From Gordionus sp. m RMFG-2023 (Eukaryota > Nematomorpha > Gordioida > Chordodea > Parachordodidae), in contig NC_088776.1 in NCBI RefSeq assembly GCF_954871325.1, positions 20,150,052 through 20,214,051 on the forward strand: DNA of 64,000 nucleotides, given 5' to 3'. Under the pieces are notes generated by a model. That model made no database searches. It saw only the letters and a list, made by a program, of their open reading frames with translations, and had not been told where the DNA came from. Positions within the stretch are counted from its first letter, which is position 1. Every line of letters starts with the position of its first letter. Positions 1-11,400 of this stretch are shown here, piece by piece. The translations under genes and the position numbers were made by a program.

Positions 1-21
1 CATTTCGTCTTCGAACGAACT
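1..21 (-). other. Possible next EXOC4 exon at the window edge
   Basis: On the minus strand a pyrimidine-rich stretch ending CTGGTCAG at 29-22 looks like a good 3' splice site. The 21 bases after it read in phase 0 as SSFEDEM, and the previous exon also ends in phase 0. The fragment is too short to match to Sec8. The plus strand here also reads as a short C-terminus followed by a stop, so the call is tentative. Confidence 0.3.
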
Positions 22-3000
22 CTGACCAGAAACGGCAAATAATTTTTCTTTACGTTTTTTTTTAAAGTATTTTTTATAATTAACTCAAAAAATTTATAAG
101 TAAATATTTTGAATATTCGTCTAATTTGAAATGTCGTTGAAGTTATGTCGTAGTCCTAGCGATTAAAATTATATCGAGCGATTTTAATACTATGCAATAA
201 AAGTCGCGCAACACCTATCCAATTATCATTTTTTCACGAAATTCAAGCTTAAAATTCAATTTCCTTCTCCACAGTTTACTTTTTTATACGTAAAATTATT
301 TAGACAAACATATTCAAAATGATTTTTTTCTCTCTCTTTATCTGTTTATTTTATTAATATAATAAAATTAGAGTTGTTAAACGGCTCGATTTGAGCCGAT
401 TTCTATAAACGGCTAACTAAATATTTTGGCCAGAAAAATATTGTCTATAGATGTTTAAACCTTTGTGCCACCTAAGTGCAAAAACTTAAGACTTGCACAA
501 TAATTTTCCTAATAAAATATTGAGTTAGCCGTTTTTAATAATCTGCTCAAAATGAGCCGTTTAACAATAATATTTGTTGTTATCGGAATGATTTTTTCTT
601 TTATTTAGGTTGCGTTCAAACCCAGTTTCGAAAATTTTAAAAGTTTTAAATATTTAAAAACCTAATGATAAAGTTTTGAAAATTTCACAAATATGTTTTG
701 GACATATTTTTATTTTTCTTCTACCTTTTACCTCCCGTCGGCGTTGTTGCGCCCACAGGTAACTTCAGCCTGCCCAAAAATTCATAGCTGGGCTCTTAAC
801 TTCCAAATTTATTAACCCAATTAAATGAGTCCAAGCGTAGATCTATTGTTTTATATAACGAAAAGGGCAAAGCGCTTAATATGACGTAAAAATGTAATTT
901 TTTCAATGAATTTTTTGACGTAATAAAAATGCAATTTTTTAATGTTGTAAAAATGTAAATTTTTCTTTTATATACTGATAGAAGAGTAACTACAAAAATT
1001 TTCCTTTCAGAGTTACTATCATATTTTTTCTTTCCAGTTCATCGAAAGATTCAAAAAGTGGTCTAATTTTATAAACTAGTGTTTAATTTGTTCTAAACAT
1101 TATAATCCGGTGGGTTTAAATCAGGGAATTTAAAGGACCATTAAGAGATTTTTATAAATCGTGGGTAATTGGACAAAAATTTTTATATGGATATTAAGCG
1201 CTATGAGAGGGAGCTTTATCTTGCACAAATATCATATTTAATCGTCAAATAAAAACTTGGCATTGTGGTAAAAGTTCTTTCATGTGAATTATATAAACAT
1301 CATGAAATTTTATCAGTATAAAATCTTTCGATAACATTTCAATTTACAAAATTAAAATTTTATTTTGTTAAGCGTTAAAAGAAAGAGTTTCATAAGCAGA
1401 TTCTTTGACAGCCTAAATATCTTGTGTTATACTTTATAATTATGGAAAAATTTTGTAAAAAGGCGAGCGTCCGGCTATAGTTCATCATAATCGGAATCCA
1501 TCTAGATGTTTACAAAGGACGGATTTTAACTTGTCAGCCGACGCTGATAGGGCGCGGTTTTTTTATTTTTTAAATAAAATTGCCCAGCGCTGGACCGGGT
1601 TCGAGGCCTAACTATATAGTATAAAATAATTCACTGATATTATTTTCAAATAAGTCTATCCGACCGAAGCTGGAAAACACTTGAACAATTTCTGACTATG
1701 ACTATATTACTAGAATATGATTAATTATTAGTAACTTACATTTATATTTGAGTTTCGCCCAAATAAAAAATGATAGGACCTGTGTCACCCTACTTTTAGT
1801 ACTATAAATCATACTATAAAAATAACGCTAGCAAAGATATAACCTAACAAGATTAAATATCAAAAGAAATGAGAGATCAATTAATATTGGTTAATTTGAA
1901 ATATGTTCTAACTCCATTTTTGGTGTCAATAAAATTGAGTTAAATCAAAATCTTATCCTTTGGGATCCTTTACGCCTTTTCATATTAAAAAAATTCTCAA
2001 AAATTGACTTAAAATATATTTTAATGTAGTAAAAAAATATATATATATTACCTATGTACAAAATAGAGTTAGTTATAGAACCCTATCATATTTGAGCGAC
2101 AATAATACCAACATCTCAAATTCTGAACTGTATAGGTTATATATAAAAAAAATGTTGTTTTTAAGTAAAGAAACAAACTAGAAGCGCTTTCCAGGTGTTT
2201 ACGGACGTTAAATTTTGTGGCTTCAAGGAAATTAGCCGAAGACTTAACCTTGTTAAGTCCAACTTCATAGTCATTCATCTCGTGAAGATAATTGGCATTT
2301 GGAGCTAGAGGAGACGTTTTGTAGTAAGCATCTATGTCTGAGATGGGTCTGTAATCACCTTTAACCGTGGTTCTGATGTACAAATGATTTCTTAGGTCTC
2401 TGACCAAGCTATACTTAATTTTCTGAAAATAATCAATAATCGATTAAAGCAATTAGATTTAATTATGAATTAATTTCATAATTTTGCAAATTAATGTTTA
2501 AATTTAATATATTAATAAAATATCAACAACCTTTCTAAATAGGTCTACTCAGTAGATTAAGGATAAAGATGTGGGGGTGGGGGGGGGGGGAGTCTCTTTA
2601 TTTAAATTTTATTACTGCAATCCTGATGGAAAATACAATATACAATATTTTATTGCAAATATTTCAATATCACAATTTGAGGTCTGCAAAGCCCGGTCTG
2701 ATTCACTTCGGACGTCAAGAAATTTTGCATAAGTTACAAGACCAGTTAAATTTTTTACCAGGCCCGGCTCGTCATAATATTTTTTTAAATTTGCCTGGCA
2801 TTGCTTGTAAAAAATTTACAAAATATCAAGTCCAAATAGTGAAGATCAACAATCTCGGTTTAACGTTCTTAATATGTGACCGGACCAATTGATGGATCGT
2901 ATTATTTTAGTACGGCTGCTTGGACCGATAAGGACCGTGGTCTAGACAGGTTTCTAATTTTCCCCGGTTTATTATTAATATTTAGGTTTGCCTTATTATA

Positions 3001-6000
3001 TGATTCATATAATTTTTATAACTAATTTTTGTGTATATTATTTATTAATTTACTAGCGGATTTATTTTAGTTTTTGGAACCCTTTTCCTATTTCAATTCA
3101 TTTCAATTTTGCTATATACTATGAAAACGCAAGTCGAATAAACTTATAAATAAGCAAAGAATACGTGTCGACTGCAATATCAAATAAAGGTACCGCCAGC
3201 TGCAGAAAAAATAATTTATATTTATTCTATATATTTTTAATTGCTGCATATATCTGGGAAAACGTCAAATTTTTATCTTTAATGATGAAAATCGATGAAG
3301 AAATCTTCAAAACCTAATGTACTCTTAATTCATATACGCGATCCACATTAGGGGTCTGCAGTCAAGGCGGGGTCGGGTTTTCTACAATATTTTAAATATT
3401 AGCGGGTGGTGGGCGGGTTAAAAAAATTTAAAGTATTGGCGGGCGTGGGTGGGGAAATTTTTAATATTTTTCAGGGGAAACGAGCAGCAATTTATTAAAA
3501 TAATAGTTTTATTTCATAATATTGCATATTATATATGTTTAATTAAAAATACATTAAAATAAATAATAAGCCAAACCAGTCATTAAATAATTTTTAACAT
3601 TAGGCGGGTGGCAGGTTAAACAAAATTTAAAGATAAATGCGTGGGCGGGCGGGCAGGTAAATTTTTTAATAAATTATAAGTGGGCAGGAAGGCAGGTTAA
3701 AAAATTTAAAAATAATGACTGGGTGGGTTAGACCTTTAATCCACATACACAAAATCAATCCCCTCATACCATTATAAATATCAAGCTTAACATATGAACC
3801 AAAAATATTAAAATGCAGACAAAATAAAATAGATTTACCACTATAATGCAGGACAGAAAATCTAAACCAGAAACTTTTTTTAAATTTAGGGTTTAGGGTT
3901 CAAGAATATTTTTTATTTTTTTTTATATTTTAAAAAATAGTATTTTTAACCCTTTCGCGCCCATGGATAACTTTTGGAATCATAATTTTTCAATAGTATT
4001 TTTTATGTATTAAAAATAACCACTGATAACTTTTGAAATCATATTTTTAATTTTTAATATTTGCTGTTTCGTATTTTATCAATAACTCGCTTTGTTACAT
4101 ATGTTATTATATCATATTATAGTTATAAAAAATCAATTTTTTCGTACCAATTTCGCGCCAAAATTTTAATTCATATTTCTGGTTATCAAATCTTGCTAAA
4201 AATATAATTAATAATTTTAATATATATATATATATATATATTAATATTTTTATTTAAAAATTATCATCTTTTTAATCATTTTATGTGTTGGAAATTGAAC
4301 ATAATGCCATTTGGCATCATTGGTCATTTCTTATGCACTAAAATATTTTTTATCAATAAATGGAAATTTTGGGTAAATTATTTAGGATATTTAGATTTAA
4401 AATTATGGAAACGGAAGGGGGGGGGGTAATTAGATTAGATTTTGATAATAGTTACCTATATTGATTATCTAATATCTATTAGTGGGTTTTCTTGGATATA
4501 GGGAGAGGTTCTAATAAATATTTTATATAAATAACATGTAATATAAAATGCTTTTTATATCAATATGCATTTAGATATGACTACACTTATCCCCGAGGGT
4601 GATATATCTGAGGCTGATATAGAGGGCTCAGACGAAGAAGACAATTATTATTCTTTGCTGGCAGATGATTTGCCGACTTCATCTTATATTACAAATCAAC
4701 TAGGCCTTGATGTGGAGGATATAATAGAAGATACTTCTATAATTAAAATAAAAGATAACACCATGTGGTCTAAGAAAGACATAGGAAATATGAATACAGA
4801 ATATATCCCTATATTAGAAATTCCTGAAGAGGATTCAACTCCACTAACATATTTTCGTAAATTTTTGACAATCAGATAATCAGTAATTTTGTATCGGAAA
4901 CAAATAATTATTCATTCCAATGTTCCGGTAAATCTATAAATACAGATAGTGATGAAATTGAAAAATTTATTGGGATACATTTATATACTAGTATAGTTAA
5001 GATGCCTTCTATACGACAATATTGGTCTGTTGAAACATCTATTCCCTCTCCTTTATTTATTTATATAAATAGCTTATTATATCGGTTAAAATTCATTATT
5101 GTTAATTGTGATATATGAAATTTTGATTTAATAAAGCCTTAGGGATGCCAAAGCCATAAAGGCCAAGGCATCCAGTTACATCCAACTTTCCCGCAAATAG
5201 GGGATAGTTAAAAGGATGTAACGGCGAATGAACCCCGGGTCTGTAAATGTAGAAACGGCCGCAATAATTAAAAACTATAATGAGGGAATGGGTGGAGGAG
5301 ATCTTCACGATATGCTGGTGGAATTATATCGGACAGATATTAAATGGAAACGATATTATATGCGAATGGTTTTCCATTTATTGTATTCTTGTGTGGTAAA
5401 TGCCTGGCTCCTATATAGACGCCATATGAAGGCGTTAAATAATATAAAATTTATGCCTTTACTGGTATTTAAATCGCAGATAGCAAAAGGGTTGATGTTT
5501 GCAGGAAAGGATAATACAAAGAAAACCGGCAGACCTTCCAGCATAGATGTTAAAAGAAAAAAAGCTATCAACATTGCCCTTATATCGGATATAAGATATG
5601 ACCAAGTAGGTCATTTCCCAATGCCCGTAAGTATTAAGCAAAGGTGCAAGTATTGCGTAGAAGCCTATTCAAGAATTATTTGCAAAAAATGTAATATTTA
5701 TTTATGTTTAATAATAAACGAAATTGTTATTTCATATGAAATAAAATATTTTTTAAATGAACTTGCATTTTGCCCATTGATAACAATTGGAATCATTGAA
5801 TATCTTTTGATAGAAATACTCGAAATAAGTTTTTTTGATGAAAATGTGTTATTTGTGTCTATAATAAATAACTCTTAAAAAAAAAATTTTTTCATCGAGG
5901 GAAAAAAAGTCGGGCGCAAAAGGGTTAAATGTATATTAAAAAAATAATATGTAAAATATCTATTTAATAAAAAAAACATTAAATATTTAAAACAAAATTG

Positions 6001-7540
6001 TTATTTTTATTTTCAATGTTAAAAACATTTATTGCAAAAATTCAATTTTTGTGGAATCTTTTCTTTATTTTAGTATATCCATTTTATGTAAATCTAAAAT
6101 TTTTCTGGACAATGAATCCTAAACCCGAACCTGGTTCAGAAATTTTTTAACTGAACCTAGGATTAAAATTCACAGCCCTGCGATTAAGTCCTCTTTTCCA
6201 ATTCCTGTTCCATTCTATAAACTAAGATATTTGCATATACTTGTATCGTTTGTTATATATTTCAAATTTGATTTAATATTGTTAACAGAAAATATTATAT
6301 ATTTAATAAAAACGCAAACAAGAATTAAATTAAGTAATATTTTAAAATAAAAAAACTATCTTGAACTAGTCTTTTTATTTAGAAGCAAAGCCTGGTCTGG
6401 TTTTTTTATGAAGATTGTGGTTTGGTTTATGAGTATAAGTTTGGTATATACTAAAAACAGGCTTATGACATTTACTGGCCCATCCCATGACTACATAGGC
6501 CTGGGCCATTAAAATTTTACAAAAATTCAGGCCCAATTTGTTATTTTTAATAAATTTTCCAGCTATCACAGTTTTAATATCAATAACTAATTTTATCCCA
6601 ATGTTATCTCTCCTCTATGGCTATCTATTCCTACAACAATCATGTTATAAATCGATTGTGTTTGATATTTATATTGTTGATATTCAATTTGAATTTATTA
6701 TTTATCAATAAATATAACAATTTTTAAAAAAAAATATTAAAATCATTTAAAAAATTAAAAAAACTTCTTTTTTTGTAATTATTTCTGCCTTTATCTCTCT
6801 TAACCCTTCAACTTGTTTCAGATCACCCTCCAAATGAGATGCTAAAAAATTTCTCTATTAAATAATATAGTGAAATATTACTTGCCGTGACATATAGTTC
6901 AGCTAAGGACATGTATCTTTTTTTGATTAATTTACTCTCAATTTCATTTGGAACATTTTTTATTATTTCTCTAAAAATTCATTAATAATTTTGTCATAAA
7001 CACCATATTCATACATTTGTTCAAGCATTTCTAATGTATATTTTTGTTGCAAACCATCAAGCCATAAAACTTTTAAATCATCTCTTTGACAATTTAATAA
7101 TTTTTTACAGGATGTCAAATTTTCTTTTACTTTTTTAATAGATATGTTACTTTCTAAAAACAATTATATAATAGTCATAAAATTTAATAAAACCTGTCAT
7201 ATTTGTTGAGATTTTGCTAAAGCTTTGGATTATTTTTGAAAAATCTTCAGCATATTCTAAATAGATTTTAAATAATTTTTTGAAAAAATTAAACTTATAC
7301 CTGCTATCAGTTTATCAACGATTTCATCACTTTCTTTATAAGCATGCTCTAACTTAGCTTTTTCTATTTCTCTCTGTTGATAATTTTCACTTGATACAAA
7401 GGCTATAATTATTAATATAATTATATATACCTAGCTGATAAAGATCTTATGACACTCATCAATAAGTTTGTCTAATAAACACATATTTTTTATTGTTAAA
7501 TTAATTTAAATACCCCTTCATTCTTTCCTGGATTATTCAT
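1..7540 (-). CDS. EXOC4: Exocyst complex subunit 4 (Sec8), N-terminal part, multi-exon, runs off left edge
   Basis: Sec8 is a core rod subunit of the exocyst, which tethers secretory vesicles to the plasma membrane. I read nine exons on the minus strand, each joined by GT-AG with matching phase: 7540-7514, 7471-7431, 7389-7301, 7256-7194, 7153-7015, 6970-6882, 6841-6765, 2422-2179 and 2122-2082 (about 270 residues; human Sec8 has about 974). The start is the ATG at 7540. Remembered human Sec8 aligns nearly without gaps: LLMSVIRSLSAS with LLISVIRTLSTS, KKVKENLTSCKKLL with KQVKENLLSCKMLL, DDLKVLWLDGL with DELRKLWIEGI, and LRNHLYIRTT with LHRHLYIKST. Introns 1-6 are 40-44 bp, intron 7 is 4342 bp and holds a piggyBac element, intron 8 is 56 bp. 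A further exon may begin at 21 and leave the window. Exon 9 and its borders are the weakest part. Identity rests on memory of the human protein, not on a search. Confidence 0.88.
22..2081. other. Probable EXOC4 intron, mostly unassigned AT-rich sequence
   Basis: Apart from the MITE at 374-567 I see no convincing exon. A locally GC-richer patch at about 1465-1610 has no recognisable coding content. Candidate Sec8 exons were looked for on the minus strand and none fitted. Confidence 0.4.
374..567. repeat. MITE, TTGTTAAACGGCTC family, copy 1
   Basis: The ends are inverted: TTGTTAAACGG at 374-384 and its complement at 557-567. Inside each end there is a sub-terminal repeat around GGCTAACT and TTGGCCAGAAAAATATTG. 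Other copies lie at 14300-14962, about 27954-28166, and as fragments near 17455-17622 and 31894-31963. There is no coding sequence. A target duplication is not clear, so the superfamily is undetermined. Confidence 0.75.
2690..2950. repeat. GGCCCGG-rich non-autonomous element fragment
   Basis: This GC-richer block in an AT-rich intron carries motifs such as GCCCGGTCTG and GGCCCGGCTCG. It resembles the clearer copies at 10850-11119 and 54205-54542, but the ends cannot be set here. Confidence 0.35.
3350..3740. repeat. GGGCGGG-rich repeat block in EXOC4 intron 7
   Basis: Short GC-rich words (GGCGGGTGG, GGGCGGG, GGCAGGTTAAA) recur between AT-rich stretches, with a left part and a right part that look like degraded copies of one unit. 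It is probably a decayed MITE. No open frame or target duplication is seen. Confidence 0.4.
3950..5924 (+). mobile_element. piggyBac element with TTAA target duplication
   Basis: The terminal inverted repeat CCCTTTCGCGCCC starts at 3950 and its near-complement GGGCGCAAAAGGG ends at 5924. The flanking TTAA at 3946-3949 and 5925-5928 is the piggyBac signature. It sits inside EXOC4 intron 7. The encoded transposase is a relic lacking most of the catalytic core, so this copy is non-autonomous. Confidence 0.93.
4565..5878 (+). pseudogene. piggyBac transposase relic (DDE_Tnp_1_7), internally deleted
   Basis: An N-terminal piece (4565-4879) has the acidic start typical of PGBD-type transposases and is followed, out of frame, by residues including MPSIRQYWS near 5001-5033. 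A C-terminal piece (5228-5878) carries GGGDLHDMLVELYRTDIKWK and NAWLLYRRH, the conserved C-terminal block, then a Cys-rich tail (KQRCKYCVEAYSR, CKKC) matching the family's zinc-binding domain. Between about 5100 and 5230 the DDD core is missing. The first piece is interrupted near 4879. Function is lost. Confidence 0.88.
6385..6545. repeat. GGCC-type MITE fragment in EXOC4 intron 7
   Basis: GCCTGGTCTGG near 6389 and GGCCTGGGCC near 6499 resemble the GGGCC-rich non-autonomous family found elsewhere in the window. The minus-strand frame across it has no recognisable protein. Confidence 0.35.
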
Positions 7541-8446
7541 AGTACGCGTTTTTGATAATGAATGGAAATTGTCCATTTATCCCATATGTTATTTTTAAAA
7601 AACTATCAGCCACAAATATATGTTGTAATGACACCTTCTATTGTCAAGTGATAGATATCAATTTGACTGCTGACTTAAAATAAAAATTTATTATATAATA
7701 ATCATGAGGTTAATTTCCTAGATATTTTGATTCTTTTATTCTTATCAGGATTACGTGCACAAATATTTACAAATTTATAGCTGCTATAAAAGTTCTCATA
7801 TAACAGGTTTACCAAATTTAAAGTATAAAATATTGCATACATTTTAAGTTTTATAATTTTAAATATAGGTGTTAAGAAAGCAAAATAAAATTTTTATTCT
7901 CGATTATTTAAATTTGCCTTTGAATATTTTATTAATTCATTAATACAAACGTGACTACCTTTTTTACGGTAGATTTTCATAGGCGTTAGGCGTATCCTAA
8001 ATTTTCTATATGGGAAGAACAGTAATAGATTTGTTTTACTACATTGGGGGTTTTAGGTCTACTTATACTAGACCTTTGGCTATATAATTATATTTTTTTA
8101 ATAGTAATTTTGATTGACATTCAAATTCGATTTATCATTTTGTTTTATAAAAATGCTACTTTCTAAAAATTTAGAATTAGATTGTTATTAAAAAAAATTA
8201 TTACCTTTGATTATTTATCTTTCAAGTCAGAACTTATAGTGATATATTATATACATTAATTGGTGGGAGGAGGGTGGGGATAGAGGGAGAAGAATTTTTT
8301 ATTTTTTATTATATTTACGGGAGTGGGATTATTTTTGAAGGAATGGGAATTTCCCACGCCTTTGTTACGCCTATATAGGGTATTTATAACAGATATATTT
8401 CATATGACTGTAACGTTTTCTAGTTAGGTCTTTTAAAATTTTAATA
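7541..8446. promoter_or_regulatory. Shared upstream region of EXOC4 and MED24
   Basis: The two start codons point away from each other and are separated by 906 bp, so this interval must hold the 5' UTRs and promoters of both genes. It contains no recognisable transposon ends. A G-rich patch lies at about 8260-8350. No TATA box or initiator can be assigned with confidence in such AT-rich DNA. Confidence 0.6.
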
Positions 8447-11400
8447 ATGCAAGATTTAAAAAAAATGTTCTATGTTGCATGCATAGAGAAATGGCCCTTA
8501 AAAAAATTAGAAAAATTACTTAAGGATAATAATATAAGCAATCACAGAGATATATTAAGTAATTTACCCTAGATTTTATTTATTCTATTTACAGTTTCTA
8601 TATTTGAGTATATATGTATTGGTAGCCAATCTCATCCATCAATATATGTATATTTAAACGAATTTTTAGAAAAGGAGGTATATATATATATAAATTATAT
8701 GTACCAATAAATTTATTAGATTATATCAATAAAATTATTTTATGAAATTCTCATGGGTATTGACATTGAGAAATTTGAATTACAGAAACTTACAAAAATA
8801 ATTGAAATATATAAAGATAATTTACATTTATTAATTAAGTGGCTATAAGTTTTATTAATTTATATTAAAATTATATTAGATATAAAACTGATTATACAAC
8901 TGAAATATACTGTTTATATACAAAGAGTATTAATTGGCTCTTTAAATTATTAAATTCTATCATGAATTCAAATTTTTCCTACAATGATGAGGATATAAAT
9001 TGTTTTATTGCAGGCATGATTGAGACTATAACTTTAATTATACAAACTAAAGAGATGTATTATTATTTTATCATTGGAATCACATTGAATAATAGTAATC
9101 TCAACCATTTACCTACTTTTTATATGATAAAATAGTTATATATGATAAATTCTGTTCTTATGTTGCCAATATCAGACAAAAAATTATTACAATTTCTTTA
9201 AATAAAGATGTAAAAAGCAATCTACAAACTATGTTAAAACATCAAAAGTTTAAATTTTATTTAAGCAAATATCTATACTATTCTAGCTTTTACTTATTGG
9301 AGCAAAAAAAGATTGTATGCAATTATCATATCGATATATACAATGGTGATTTTCAATTTTTAGAAATATTTTTAATATTACAAGTCACATTGTATCAACT
9401 AAATAATGCTGATGATATTATAGCCCAATTTAATCATTATGCCAAATTATATGTAAATTAATAATGATATATAAAACCCCTTATTACTTTTAATAGAAAA
9501 TCCCGTATTGTTTAATATATTACCATATTCTCCAAAAATCTTTTGATAACATGCTAAAATATAATGATTGTAAGAATTGGGAGCTTAAATGGTGTGCATT
9601 TGCATTTTTAAAAGTAATTTATTTTATTCAAATAATTATTATTTAAATAAATTTAAATCAAGTTACCAAAAATTATAACAATGATGACCAAATTAAATAA
9701 TGGGGTAGTCACTGCTAATAATTCTTTGTTACAAGCATTCAAGTTAATTGGTAAAAATACAGATCTTCTCAAAAATTTGCAAAGCAAATATAAGTAACAA
9801 ACTTTTTTGACCTGATCACATTATATTTTGTATATTTTTCACTGTAAGACCTCATAAGTATTATTTTTCATGTAAGCTTAGATATGAAGGGTTGATAATT
9901 TCAATTTTAATAAGATAATAAGTCATTAATAATAACCGTTTACTCTAAGAATAGTCAGTTAGATCAAAATTTTTTATTTTCATTATACTATAAGTATACC
10001 TAAAACGAATTATTTGTTATTCGATTCATATTTTACGAATACGAATATCACAATTATTCTAATCCAATTAGAATAAGGAAAATATATTATTTGTCGAATA
10101 ATTTTTTATCTATTATTCGATCAAATTATTCGAGATTATTCAATTAAAATAATTTATATTAATAAATATTGAAAAATAATCATAAATTATTAGTAGGAAT
10201 TATTTGCAATTATTCCTATTTAATAAAATTTTCTAGTGGAATAATGAAGAAACATTTTATATTTCTAAAATTGTTGTTAACGGTTAATACAAAATTAACT
10301 TCCGAAAATTGTTTTATGATGGACAAAGAGAGTATTTATTTTTATATGCAATTTATAACACATATACAATTATAATAAACTAGTAGCCATCCCGTCAAGA
10401 ATGACGGTCGAACCAGATATTTCTCCGTCGTTTGATGATGGAGAAATCATAAATTTTACTTTTTGCAAAAACTTTTTGTTTAAAAAGTTTGTTGTTGGTA
10501 TATTTGTCTTCTACATGATATGAATATTATATTGATTTTACTACATTATATATAAAAATATTATATATATATATATGCTTCTATATTATCTTACTAATAA
10601 AATTTGTTTGTCTTTTATCCATAGTTAAATTTTACAAAATAAATTTAATATTCTATCTTTTTTAATTTATGGTTAAATAAAATTTTCGAATTGAATCGAA
10701 TATACGACCAATCGAATCGAATAATCATTTTATTATTCGTACGAATACGAATAATTGCATTAAACGAATGGAGTTTGCAATGGTAAGGGTTTTAATAAAT
10801 AAATGTTATTTATTATATATTTTATAAAATAGAACGAAACATTTGAATTAAAAATTAATAAATATGATGTGATAATTTTGAAATTAATAAAAACGATAAA
10901 TTTTGATTTAATTTATTGAAACTAAACGCTATATAACATATGTCTTTTATTTTAAGTAATTATAAAAATTAATTTCTATATTTAAATAAATTCGGGCCTG
11001 GTCGGGCCGGTAAATTTTTTTAAAATAAATTTCGGGTTCGGGCCGGCAAAACTTTTCAAAAAAATTTTGTGTTCGGGCCGGACCGGGCTTGAAAAATTAG
11101 GCCCGATGCAGATCACTAATTAAAGTAGCTAATAATTAGTCGTAAATGGCGACGAATGGAGAAAATAATTCCTTAAACGGAGATAATTCCTTAAATGGAG
11201 ATTCAGATTTGGCGGATAAAAGAAAATTGGTGGATTTATCAACGATAAAATTTGATAAATTCGATGGCGAATCTTCTATTTTTTGATATTTTTCTCAATG
11301 GGAAGCCAGTTTTCGGTTAAAAAACGTAAGCCCATCTCAATGTCAATATAAAGATAAATTTTTAACATTTTTTGGCAAATATTGAGTTGGTGGACCGTTC

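Noticed and set aside
1-42. Plus-strand C-terminus HFVFERTLTRNGK followed by a stop
   Set aside because: The minus strand has a better explanation (splice acceptor and in-phase EXOC4 exon), and 14 codons are too few to claim a gene.
2569-2892. 107-residue plus-strand frame beginning in a G-run
   Set aside because: It spans a G homopolymer and a GGCC-type repeat, and no protein family is recognisable.
5356-5641. Minus-strand frames over the piggyBac relic
   Set aside because: They are antisense shadows of the transposase C-terminus.
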